Shown here piece after piece: positions 1 through 10,081 of a stretch of DNA of 64,000 nucleotides. Below the pieces are notes generated by a model. It was not told the origin of the DNA. It did no database searches and saw only the letters and a program-made list of their open reading frames with translations. A program made the position numbers and the translations under genes. Numbering within the stretch: position 1 is the first letter of the stretch; each line of letters begins with the position of its first letter. The stretch comes from Bacillaceae bacterium JMAK1. GTDB taxonomy: Bacteria > Bacillota > Bacilli > Bacillales > Marinococcaceae. The stretch covers positions 496,001 to 560,000 of the forward strand of contig JIBW01000002.1 in NCBI GenBank assembly GCA_012970285.1, read 5' to 3'.

Positions 1-2094
<2,094 letters not shown>

Positions 2095-2098
<4 letters not shown>

Positions 2099-2721
2099 AT
2101 CGTAAACAACAACTTGCTAGTCAGTTATTAGACATTGAAGCCGTTAGTTTAAAACCGAACGACCCGTTTACGTGGTCATCAGGATTACAAGCGCCGATCT
2201 ATTGTGATAACCGCCTTACGCTATCACACCCGTCACTTCGAAGTGAGATCGCAGAAGGGTTTAAGGACGTCATTGCTGAAAACTTCGCTGATTGTGATGT
2301 GATTGCAGGAACAGCAACTGCGGGAATTCCACACGCAGCAATCGTAAGTGATCGCTTAGAATTGCCGATGATCTACGTACGAGGAAGCGCAAAGAAGCAC
2401 GGTAAAGGTAATTTAATTGAAGGAAAGCTGTCAAAAGGAGATCGTGTTGTGGTCGTTGAAGATCTCATTTCAACCGGCAAAAGTTCCATTGATGTGGCAA
2501 ATGCCATTCAAGCAGCGGGCGGCGTAGTTATTGGCATCGTAGCGATCTTTTCTTACGGCTTACAAATTGGTAAAGACAACTTCTCACAAAGTAATCTTCC
2601 GTATCAGACGTTAACAGACTTTGAAACATTGGTTGAGCGAGCGATTGAAAAAGGTGTCATTCAAGAAGAAGAACAAGTACAATTAATACAATGGCAAAAA
2701 ACGCCAGAAAATTGGCGATAG
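2095..2721 (+). CDS. pyrE: Orotate phosphoribosyltransferase
   Basis: A 208-residue enzyme that joins orotate to PRPP to make OMP. Seen: the PRPP-binding signature VVVVEDLISTGKSS and the upstream GTATAGIPHAA loop; the YVRGSAKKHGKGN segment holds the catalytic-loop lysines. The ATG at 2095 overlaps the pyrF stop (ATGA) and is preceded by a GGAATGAG ribosome site; the in-frame start at 2071 lies inside pyrF. It is the last gene of the operon, followed directly by a perfect-stem terminator. Confidence 0.97.
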
Positions 2722-2746
2722 AAACCACAGTTGTGGTTTCTTTTTT
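2721..2746 (+). terminator. Intrinsic terminator of the pyr operon
   Basis: A GAAACCACA arm pairs perfectly with TGTGGTTTC and is followed by TTTTTT. It begins on the last base of the pyrE stop codon. Confidence 0.9.
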
Positions 2747-2762
2747 GTAGGAGGAGTAATGG

Positions 2763-3248
2763 TTGATTATTCGTGACATGGAACAAGCAGATTATGAACA
2801 CATGCAGCCCATTTATCAAGCAGGAATTGATTCGTTGTTAGCAACGTTTGAGACGACGGTGCCTTCTTGGCACGTATGGAATGACAAACATCATGACCAT
2901 AGTCGCTGTGTGGCAGTCATTGACGGTCGGGTCGCTGGTTTTGCAGCCCTCGCACCGGTCTCAAATCGTTTCGCATATCGAGGTGTTGCAGAAGTGAGCG
3001 TGTATGTAGACGAATCGCAACACGGAAAAGGAATTGGCAAAACGTTAGTTAACACACTTATTGAGCGCTCAGAAGAGAATGGTATATGGACGTTGCAATC
3101 GGTCATTCTTAGTGAGAACAAGGCAAGTATACATATTCATGAACAGTGTGGGTTTCGGCATGTCGGTGTGCGAGAGAACATTGCGAAGCTTAACGGTGAG
3201 TGGAGAAGTACAGTGATGATGGAGCGAAGAAGTTCAGTCATTGGATAA
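2763..3248 (+). CDS. GNAT N-acetyltransferase, phosphinothricin acetyltransferase (PAT/YwnH) type
   Basis: A 161-residue single-domain GNAT acyltransferase. Seen: the acetyl-CoA loop QHGKGIGKTL (Q/RxxGxG/A), preceding strand VSVYVDE and the C-terminal SIHIHEQCGFRHVGVRENIAK segment, an arrangement typical of the PAT/YwnH subfamily, which acetylates small amino groups such as phosphinothricin or methionine sulfoximine. The exact substrate is not readable. The start is TTG, placed 6 bases after an AGGAGGAG ribosome site at 2749-2756; the nearby ATG at 2759 is out of frame and closes after five codons. The gene lies between two terminators, so it may be read at low level from pyr read-through. 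Confidence 0.85.
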   Translation: MIIRDMEQADYEHMQPIYQAGIDSLLATFETTVPSWHVWNDKHHDHSRCVAVIDGRVAGFAALAPVSNRFAYRGVAEVSVYVDESQHGKGIGKTLVNTLIERSEENGIWTLQSVILSENKASIHIHEQCGFRHVGVRENIAKLNGEWRSTVMMERRSSVIG

Positions 3249-3286
3249 AAAAATGCCGTCTACGATTGCGATCGTAGACGGCATTT
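3247..3286. terminator. Convergent terminator between the GNAT gene and the symporter
   Basis: A 14-bp perfect stem (3253-3266 with 3271-3284, loop TGCG). An A7 run on its left serves as a U-tract for the minus-strand symporter; the right side has only a short TT. Best read as the terminator of the minus-strand transcript, probably usable both ways. Confidence 0.85.
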
Positions 3287-3296
3287 ACCTGTCTAA

Positions 3297-4457
3297 TTAA
3301 GAATGTTTTCCGTTAACAAAGCGATCAACGAGTAGTGCAATGGCACCGTCGCCCGTTACGTTTGTTGCTGTACCAAAGCTGTCTTGTGCCATATAAAGGG
3401 CAATCATTATACCGATTGCAGCTTCAGTAAACCCGAGCATCGTAGTCAGTAACCCGAGTGAAGCAATGACCGCACCACCTGGAACACCAGGAGCTGCAAT
3501 CATAATAACTGCAAGAGCAAAAATGAACGGCAACATCCCTAGTACGGTCGGTGTAGCTAAATCACCGTACATCATCATAACGGTTGATGCAGCTAATACA
3601 ATCGTTATTGTACTACCTGCTAAATGGATATTTGCACCGAGTGGAATGACTGTTTCAGCCATGCTTTCTCGAACATGATTCTTTTTCGTCGCTTCAACTG
3701 TAACTGGAATTGTTGCTGCACTAGACATCGTACCGACACCTGTAAAGTAGGCAGGTAGCATGTTTTTGAGTGCAGAAAATGGGTTTTGACCCGCAACAGT
3801 CCCCGCAATTGTAAAGGCTCCAATTAAATATAGCCAATGCGTAGCAATCGCTAGAACTAATACGAGAGCAAATGAGGTAAGTGTCTCCCAAACCGTACCA
3901 TCTGCTGCCATCTCAGCAAATATACTAGCAATATAAAACGGTAGGATAGGAATGACTACATTCCATAACACTTTTTCGATAATGTTCTTTCCTTCATCGA
4001 AAAATGACTTTAACGTCGGTGAGTTCGTTCGCGCGATGCCGATTCCGAACACAAACGCCATCACGAGTGCTGTAATAACACCGAGTGCAGGATCAATCTC
4101 TAATTCAAACAGTGGTGTAAAGCCTGCTTCTTCACCGACCATAGGAACGGATTCAGTAATGAATAATGGCAAGACGACGAGCGCAATAACAAGAGCGAAT
4201 ACCCCTGCTAGAACGGATGACGTATACGCGATTCCCGTTGTAAGACCGAGGGTTTTTCCAGAACCTGCGCCCATGCTCGCAACGCCACTCGTAATAAAAA
4301 ATAAAATAACAAAAGGGATAATAAAACCTAGAAATTGGCTGAAGATCATTTGGAATGTAACGATTGCTTCCATAATCCAAGAAGGAAGAGAAACAGCGAT
4401 AAGACCAACGACAATACCCCCGATAACACCTAGAAGCAGTTTCAAAATTAACTTCAA
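3297..4457 (-). CDS. SLC1/DAACS-family cation symporter, atypical substrate site
   Basis: A 386-residue integral membrane transporter with a DAACS (glutamate/dicarboxylate symporter) layout. Seen: about eight hydrophobic segments, an HP1 serine loop (TGVGTMSSAATIP, about 239-251), TM7 PLGANIHLAG (272-281), HP2 APGVPGG (322-328) and TM8 QDSFGTATNVTGD (358-370). Relative to the well-studied archaeal GltPh, the NMDGT motif reads HLAGS and the arginine that holds the substrate side-chain carboxylate is Gly362. A non-acidic substrate is therefore inferred. The start is TTG after GGGGG. It lies 13 bases downstream of rqcH on the same strand and may be co-transcribed with it. Confidence 0.85.
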   Translation of the reverse strand: MKLILKLLLGVIGGIVVGLIAVSLPSWIMEAIVTFQMIFSQFLGFIIPFVILFFITSGVASMGAGSGKTLGLTTGIAYTSSVLAGVFALVIALVVLPLFITESVPMVGEEAGFTPLFELEIDPALGVITALVMAFVFGIGIARTNSPTLKSFFDEGKNIIEKVLWNVVIPILPFYIASIFAEMAADGTVWETLTSFALVLVLAIATHWLYLIGAFTIAGTVAGQNPFSALKNMLPAYFTGVGTMSSAATIPVTVEATKKNHVRESMAETVIPLGANIHLAGSTITIVLAASTVMMMYGDLATPTVLGMLPFIFALAVIMIAAPGVPGGAVIASLGLLTTMLGFTEAAIGIMIALYMAQDSFGTATNVTGDGAIALLVDRFVNGKHS

Positions 4458-4470
4458 AACAAGATTCCCC

Positions 4471-6177
4471 CTATTTCTTCAGTTTCCTTACGACGTGTTC
4501 ATCTGGTGTGACGAACACTGTTTTTTGTTCGTCATACGTAACAAAACCAGGCTTGGCACCACTTGGCTTTTTCACATGTCGTATTAATGTATAGTCAACT
4601 GGGACACTCCCAGATTCTCGTGCCTTCGAGAAGTATGCGGCAAGTTGAGCGGCCTCGTGAAGTGTCTCTTCTTGGAAGTTGTCGCTTCGAATGACAACGT
4701 GGGAACCAGGAATGTCTTTCGTGTGCAGCCACGTATCGTTGCGATTTGAAAAACGCATCGTTAGAAATTCGTTTTGCTTATTATTTTTGCCAACAAAGAT
4801 TTCAATTCCTTCACTGGATTCATAACGCTCAGGTTTCGGTTTTTGTGGTTTGTTTTTCTTTTTGCCACGATGCTTTTGCTTCAAATAGCCTTCTTCTTCA
4901 AGTTCATCTCGGATGTCTTGTACTTCATTTTGAGAGATGTAATCCATTTGTTGAATTAAATTGTCAAAGTAAAGAATTTCTTCATCCGTTTGTTGAAGTT
5001 GTTCTTTTACAGCGTGTTGTGCGCTTTTCGCTTTGTTGTACAACTTAAAGTAATGCTGCGCGTTGTCAGCTGGGTTTTTTTCAGGGTTGAGTGAGATCGT
5101 TAAGGTTTGACCTTCAGGATCGTAATAATCAACGACTTCCACATCACGATCTCCTAGTTTCATAAGATGCATGTGGGCTGTGAGCAACTCACCGAGTTTT
5201 TGATTTTCTAATCCTTTAAGTGAAGATTGTTCAGTCTGTTGAAGTTTCGTTTTTTTACGCTCGTTTTTTTGGCGTTGATTTTTCAAGAAGCGTTCTAAGT
5301 CATGTGCTTGTTGTTTCACGCGATCTCGTTCTGCTTTTCCACTATAAAACTGAGCAATCATCTCGTTTGTTGTCTCAAATGTCGTCATCTCTCCACCAAT
5401 ATGTGAAAGCGGTAAAAGATAGAAGTACTCTTTATTTTGAGGTGATTGATGGATCGTCGGTTGAATGGCGTGCGTCTTGAGCGTTGCCATCATGTCCAAG
5501 AAAGAGTTCGCAAGCGTTGAGCGGTTTCCAATTCCTGCCCGCTCGACAACTTCTTTTGCCAGAAGAGGTGACATTCCTGAAAACCGACTAACAAGTTGCT
5601 TATCGATTTTGCCACTGTTCCAATCAATGGCACGGTAGACGTCCTCGACAGTCGCGAGCAATGGATTCTGCTTTTCTTGTTGTGGAGGGCTCGTATATTT
5701 TTGACCCGGTAAAAGTGTTCTGTGACGGTTGACAGCTGGTGAGATGTGTTTAATTGCATCAAGAATGTTACCGTTAGCTGCAACTAAAACTAAGTTGCTA
5801 TGCTTACCCATAATTTCAGCGATGAGCTTCTTTTCTTCACGATCGCCAATCTCATCGGTCGATTCAATTGTAAATGTTGCCACTCGTTCTAAATCCGTTT
5901 GTTCTATCCGTTTAATAAAACCACCTTCAAGATGCTTTCTAAGCATTCGGCAAAACATCGGTGGTTCTTGATGATCGCCTGCAGGACTTGTGCTCTCATG
6001 CATGCGAGCAAAGCTCGGGTGAACGGAAAGAAGTACGGTTATATTTTGACGTTGATTTCGAATCGTCATATAAATATCTGTTGCGCTCGGTTGTTTGATT
6101 TTCGTAATTCTGCCACCAACGAGTCTTTCTTGCCACTCGTTAAGGACAGAACGAAGTACAAATCCATCGTAGGACAT
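4471..6177 (-). CDS. rqcH: Rqc2-type ribosome quality control factor RqcH (NFACT protein, YloA/FbpA)
   Basis: A 568-residue NFACT protein. The family binds stalled 50S subunits carrying peptidyl-tRNA, recruits tRNA-Ala and directs C-terminal alanine tailing of the stuck chain. Seen: N-terminal NFACT-N start MSYDGFVL, the conserved Asp-Arg in EIGDREEKKL used for tailing, a charged coiled-coil region around residues 280-440 with two helices, and the C-terminal NFACT-R core NDTWLHTKDIPGSHVVIR. The older name FbpA (fibronectin-binding) refers to streptococcal homologues. It starts at an ATG behind AAAGGGTGA and is divergent from the calcium ATPase gene, as yloA/yloB neighbour each other in B. subtilis. 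Confidence 0.94.
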   Translation of the reverse strand: MSYDGFVLRSVLNEWQERLVGGRITKIKQPSATDIYMTIRNQRQNITVLLSVHPSFARMHESTSPAGDHQEPPMFCRMLRKHLEGGFIKRIEQTDLERVATFTIESTDEIGDREEKKLIAEIMGKHSNLVLVAANGNILDAIKHISPAVNRHRTLLPGQKYTSPPQQEKQNPLLATVEDVYRAIDWNSGKIDKQLVSRFSGMSPLLAKEVVERAGIGNRSTLANSFLDMMATLKTHAIQPTIHQSPQNKEYFYLLPLSHIGGEMTTFETTNEMIAQFYSGKAERDRVKQQAHDLERFLKNQRQKNERKKTKLQQTEQSSLKGLENQKLGELLTAHMHLMKLGDRDVEVVDYYDPEGQTLTISLNPEKNPADNAQHYFKLYNKAKSAQHAVKEQLQQTDEEILYFDNLIQQMDYISQNEVQDIRDELEEEGYLKQKHRGKKKNKPQKPKPERYESSEGIEIFVGKNNKQNEFLTMRFSNRNDTWLHTKDIPGSHVVIRSDNFQEETLHEAAQLAAYFSKARESGSVPVDYTLIRHVKKPSGAKPGFVTYDEQKTVFVTPDEHVVRKLKK

Positions 6178-6201
6178 ATTTTCACCCTTTCTAACCTCAA
6201 C

Positions 6202-6230
6202 AGTATAGCATGTTTTCCAGACTCACTGAA
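6202..6230 (-). promoter_or_regulatory. Candidate sigma-A promoter for rqcH
   Basis: On the minus strand TTCAGT is followed after 17 bases by TATACT, which is preceded by TGC (extended -10). The -35 is weak, the -10 is good. Confidence 0.5.
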
Positions 6231-6270
6231 TAGGATGGATTGAGAAGTCCAAGCTGTGGGGTGGGAAGAG

Positions 6271-8964
6271 ATGAAATGGCATCAGATCGATCCGCTTACG
6301 GTCTATAAGAAGTTAAACACGGAAGTGACGACCGGTTTGTCGGAAAAAGAAGCAGAGGAACGACTACACATCCATGGTCAGAATAAACTACAAGAAGAAA
6401 AAGCAACTCCATGGCCGATTTTGTTTTTAGAGCAATTCAAAGATTTTATGGTCATTATTTTGCTCGTTGCAACGTTCGTATCAGGCTTATTAGGCGAATA
6501 CATTGATGCCCTCGTCATTATGGGAATCGTTCTCGTAAACGCCATTCTCGGTTTTGTACAAGAGAGAAAAGCTGAACGGTCGTTAAAAGCGTTAAAAGAA
6601 TTATCCGCTCCAGAAATTACCGTATTTAGAGACGGGAAATGGAAGAACATTGCTTCTCAATATGCCGTTCCAGGGGACGTCGTCCAACTAGAGAACGGGG
6701 ATCGCATTAGCGCAGATATCCGCTTAATCGAGACGATGAGACTTGCGATTGAAGAATCATCGTTAACGGGTGAATCTGTCGCTTCAGAAAAAAATGAGCA
6801 TGTTGTATCAAACAGTGAGGCAGCGCTTGCTGACCAACACAATATGGCGTTTGCCGGCACGATGGTGACGAGAGGACGCGGGAAAGGCGTTATCGTTCAT
6901 ACAGGAATGAAGACGGAAATGGGGAAGATTGCACATTTGTTGCAATCCACTGAAAGTGTCTCCACGCCGTTACAGCGCCGCCTAGAGCAACTAGGTAAAA
7001 TTTTAATTGTCGGTGCGATTTTCTTAACAATTCTAGTCGTTTTACTCGGGATTATGCAAGGACAACCTGCATATGAAATGTTCTTAGCTGGCGTATCGCT
7101 CGCGGTAGCTGCAATTCCAGAAGGGTTACCAGCGATTGTGACCGTCGCACTTGCGCTCGGTGTTCAACGAATGATCCGTCATAAGGCGATTGTAAGACGG
7201 TTGCCAGCAGTTGAGACGCTCGGTTGTGCATCTGTCATCTGTTCAGATAAAACGGGAACCTTAACGAAAAATGATATGACAGTAACAGAACTTTGGACAT
7301 TCTCGCAGCATGTACAAGTTGAAGGTGAAGGCATTGAAGGCAAATTCCTTAGTAACCAAAAACCAGCAAAGGTTCAAAAGGACAGTGAAGATTTACTCAC
7401 CTATGGACTATTGTGCAACAATGCAGAGTTACAACTCGAGACGAACGATCGCAAACAGCACGTGCAAGCTTCGGATCAGTTTACCGTAAGTGGTGAGCCA
7501 ACAGAAGTGGCACTAGCCGTTTCAGCAGCACGTCACAACGTCTATCAGCAGCAATTAACGAACGAGTGGATTCGACTCGATGAAATTCCTTTTGACTCAA
7601 ATCGGAAACGGATGACGGTCATCGTTCGAAATCGCGAAGGACAAAAATTCGTCATTACAAAAGGTGCACCAGACGTCTTAATCTCTCGTTGTACGAGTGT
7701 ACAAATAAGCGGTGAAGTAAAGTCACTTTCAATGATGATGCGCTCCAAATGGGATCAAACGGTAAGTCGCATGGCGAAAAAAGCATTACGTACGATAGCG
7801 GTAGCCGTTCGACCATTGCCAGAGGGAGCAACTGTCGGTCTAGACATTGAACAAGATATGACGTTAATCGGTTTACAAGCGATGATGGACCCGCCAAGAC
7901 CAGATGTGAAAGATGCCATCAAAGAATGTCGTGAAGCCGGCATTAAAACGGTCATGATTACCGGAGACCATGTGGACACTGCAAAAGCGGTCGCAGAGAG
8001 TCTAGACATGCTTCCAGAGCATGGTGCTGTGATGACAGGCACCCAGTTAGATCAACTAAACGAGGGTGAATTGAAAAAGCACGTTGGGAAAACGTACGTG
8101 TTTGCCCGTGTCACACCTGAACATAAGCTCCGAATCGTACAAGCGATGCAACAAAACGGGCATGTTGTTGCGATGACTGGTGATGGCGTGAATGATGCAC
8201 CAGCATTAAAAGCCGCCGATATCGGCGTTGCGATGGGCAAAACGGGAACGGATGTAGCTAAAGAAGCGGCAGCCCTTGTGCTAGCCGATGACCATTTTTC
8301 GACAATCAAAGCTGCAATCGCAGAAGGTCGTACGATTTATGATAATATTCGAAAGTTTATTCGTTATATGCTTGCTTCAAACGTCGGAGAAATACTCGTC
8401 ATGTTGTTTGCACTTTTACTCGGGTTACCATTGCCGCTCGTTGCGATCCAGATCTTGTGGATTAACCTTGTTACCGACGGTTTACCAGCGATGGCACTCG
8501 GTGTTGATCGTGCAGAAAGCGACGTAATGAAACGGGCACCACGACATCCGAGGGAAGGAATTTTTGCGAGAGGTCTCGGTGTTAAGATTATCACTCGCGG
8601 CTTCCTAATTGGTGCGGTTACTCTCATCGGATTTGTCGTCACATTGTACGGAACATCCGGTATTCCAGATTTAACGAAGGCACAGACGGTTGCCTTTACA
8701 ACGCTCGTCGTCGCACAGCTCATTCATGTGTTTGATTGTCGAAGCGAATATTCGGTGTTCCACCGAAATCCGTTTAGCAACAAAGCACTCGTCGTTGCTG
8801 TAGTCTTATCGTTCGTCATGATGCTTGCTGTCATTTATGTACCATTCTTACAACCAATCTTCTATACGACAGCACTTAGCTTGAACGAATGGTTCCTTAT
8901 TGTCGGACTCGCTGCAATCCCAACCGTTGCGTTAAGTTGGTCTGGTCTTAAAAAAGGAGAATAA
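6271..8964 (+). CDS. P-type Ca2+-transporting ATPase (PII type, YloB-like)
   Basis: An 897-residue P2A ATPase that exports Ca2+ (possibly Mn2+) at the expense of ATP. Seen: N-terminal cation-ATPase domain, TGES actuator loop (about residue 168), TM4 ion-site motif AAIPEGLPAIV, phosphorylated aspartate in CSDKTGTLT (about 325), nucleotide-domain KGAPD, MITGDH and hinge MTGDGVNDAPA, then ILWINLVTDGLPA in TM6 with the Asn/Asp ion ligands. Start ATG 6271 (MKWHQ) is preferred to the in-frame GTG at 6256 because it matches YloB-type proteins and follows GGTGGGAAGAG. It is the yloB position in the conserved gene order. Confidence 0.95.
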   Translation: MKWHQIDPLTVYKKLNTEVTTGLSEKEAEERLHIHGQNKLQEEKATPWPILFLEQFKDFMVIILLVATFVSGLLGEYIDALVIMGIVLVNAILGFVQERKAERSLKALKELSAPEITVFRDGKWKNIASQYAVPGDVVQLENGDRISADIRLIETMRLAIEESSLTGESVASEKNEHVVSNSEAALADQHNMAFAGTMVTRGRGKGVIVHTGMKTEMGKIAHLLQSTESVSTPLQRRLEQLGKILIVGAIFLTILVVLLGIMQGQPAYEMFLAGVSLAVAAIPEGLPAIVTVALALGVQRMIRHKAIVRRLPAVETLGCASVICSDKTGTLTKNDMTVTELWTFSQHVQVEGEGIEGKFLSNQKPAKVQKDSEDLLTYGLLCNNAELQLETNDRKQHVQASDQFTVSGEPTEVALAVSAARHNVYQQQLTNEWIRLDEIPFDSNRKRMTVIVRNREGQKFVITKGAPDVLISRCTSVQISGEVKSLSMMMRSKWDQTVSRMAKKALRTIAVAVRPLPEGATVGLDIEQDMTLIGLQAMMDPPRPDVKDAIKECREAGIKTVMITGDHVDTAKAVAESLDMLPEHGAVMTGTQLDQLNEGELKKHVGKTYVFARVTPEHKLRIVQAMQQNGHVVAMTGDGVNDAPALKAADIGVAMGKTGTDVAKEAAALVLADDHFSTIKAAIAEGRTIYDNIRKFIRYMLASNVGEILVMLFALLLGLPLPLVAIQILWINLVTDGLPAMALGVDRAESDVMKRAPRHPREGIFARGLGVKIITRGFLIGAVTLIGFVVTLYGTSGIPDLTKAQTVAFTTLVVAQLIHVFDCRSEYSVFHRNPFSNKALVVAVVLSFVMMLAVIYVPFLQPIFYTTALSLNEWFLIVGLAAIPTVALSWSGLKKGE

Positions 8965-8969
8965 CACGT

Positions 8970-9014
8970 AGAGTTGCCTTAAAAAGTCATTAGACTTTTA
9001 AGGCAACTCTTTTT
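8970..9014 (+). terminator. Intrinsic terminator after the Ca2+ ATPase
   Basis: A long stem (8970-8988 with 8993-9010, one bulged A, loop ATTA) followed by TTTT. Confidence 0.9.
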
Positions 9015-9244
9015 CGCGTAAACGAAAGAATCATCGAAATGTAAGTAGAATGTCGCTTGGGATGGTGAATGCATTGATTATGAAAGCATTTCGTTCTTTT
9101 ATGAGTAGAAGAGGAGTAAATCGTCGTGCGAACGAAGATTCAGCCCACAAAATATGATTTTATAGTAGTTGAAGTTTCAGTAAAATAATTATGTAAACTA
9201 AAAATATTCTCATTATATGTTAAGCTGAATTTAGGTGATTGAGT
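9015..9244. other. Gene-free gap upstream of the reductase gene
   Basis: This AT-rich 230-base stretch has no convincing gene. A 25-codon frame at 9080-9157 lacks a well placed ribosome site. The downstream half probably holds the promoter of the reductase/ligase pair, but I could not find a good -35/-10 pair; TTGAAG near 9168 has no convincing partner. Confidence 0.5.
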
Positions 9245-10045
9245 ATGAAAAATGTACTAGAAACGATCCTTTTCCCAAAAACAAGATTACACGAACGACA
9301 AGTAGAACAGAGGATACATAACAAGACGATCGTCATTACCGGTGCGAGTTCTGGAATTGGTAAAGAAATTGCATTGAAGTTTGCTAACATTACGTGCCAA
9401 TTGGTATTAGTGGCAAGAAACCGTGAACGGTTGGACGACGTAAAACGACTCATAGAACGAAAACAAAAAGCGAAGGTATCGGTCTATTCACTCGATTTAA
9501 GAGATGAAGCTGAGCGTATATGTTTTTTACAGGCAATTCATGAAGAAAATGAATCGATTGATCTATTCGTATCAAACGCAGGGCTTTCGATTCGAAGATC
9601 AATCTATCAGTCTTTGGATCGTTTACATGACGTGCAACGAACGATCAACATTAATTATGAAGCACCAGTTGCGATTGTGATGTCTCTTCTTCCGTTATTA
9701 GAGAAGAATGGTGGTCAGATCGTAAATGTGTCTACCATCAATTGTCAATTACCACCTATGGCTCATTTTTCAGCTTATCAAGCGTCAAAGAGTGCATTTG
9801 ATACATGGCTTCGTTCGGTAACACCGGAAATTCGTAAACGTGGTGTCAACGTTACGAGCATTTACTTGCCGCTCGTTCGTACACAGATGATTGCTCCGAC
9901 AAAGCAATATAATCGAATGCCTGCAATGTCACCAGAGCAAGCAGCGATTAAAGTGATTAACGCAACGATGAAGCAGAAAGCACGCTTTGAGCCGTGGTGG
10001 CTCAAGTTTGCTAAGCTTTATAGTTCAAGAAAAGTGAGCATGTGA
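9245..10045 (+). CDS. Short-chain dehydrogenase/reductase, Acr1-like (putative fatty acyl-CoA reductase)
   Basis: A 266-residue SDR. Seen: Rossmann motif TGASSGIG (about residue 33), VSNAGLS, catalytic serine in VSTIN and YQASK (Tyr-x-x-x-Lys). Beyond the generic SDR signature, the segments GLSIRRSIYQSLDRLHD, TSIYLPLVRTQMIAPTK and SPEQAA closely resemble, from memory, the Acinetobacter Acr1 fatty acyl-CoA reductase and its mycobacterial relatives. The inferred reaction is NADPH-dependent reduction of long acyl-CoA to fatty aldehyde. ATG 9245 is chosen (AGGTGAT 5 bases upstream) over TTG 9239. The next gene encodes an acyl ligase, which could supply the acyl-CoA. The pair is inserted between genes adjacent in B. 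subtilis. Confidence 0.75.
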   Translation: MKNVLETILFPKTRLHERQVEQRIHNKTIVITGASSGIGKEIALKFANITCQLVLVARNRERLDDVKRLIERKQKAKVSVYSLDLRDEAERICFLQAIHEENESIDLFVSNAGLSIRRSIYQSLDRLHDVQRTININYEAPVAIVMSLLPLLEKNGGQIVNVSTINCQLPPMAHFSAYQASKSAFDTWLRSVTPEIRKRGVNVTSIYLPLVRTQMIAPTKQYNRMPAMSPEQAAIKVINATMKQKARFEPWWLKFAKLYSSRKVSM

Positions 10046-10063
10046 CGCGCTCTTGCCGCGTCA
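10043..10063 (+). other. Intercistronic hairpin between reductase and ligase genes
   Basis: TGACGCG pairs with CGCGTCA across a 7-base loop, starting in the reductase stop codon. No U-tract follows, so a role in mRNA stability or in setting the ratio of the two products is more likely than termination. Confidence 0.5.
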
Positions 10064-10081
10064 AGATAAGAGGTGAACACA

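Noticed and set aside
3952-4587. A 211-codon plus-strand frame across the symporter/rqcH boundary
   Set aside because: It is antisense to two well supported genes, is low in recognisable motifs and has no ribosome site.
8364-8723. A 119-codon minus-strand frame inside the Ca2+ ATPase gene
   Set aside because: It is antisense to the conserved TM6 region of the ATPase and shows no domain.
9080-9157. A 25-codon open frame upstream of the reductase
   Set aside because: The nearest GGTGA lies about 11 bases away, the product is low complexity and basic, and no family is recognised.
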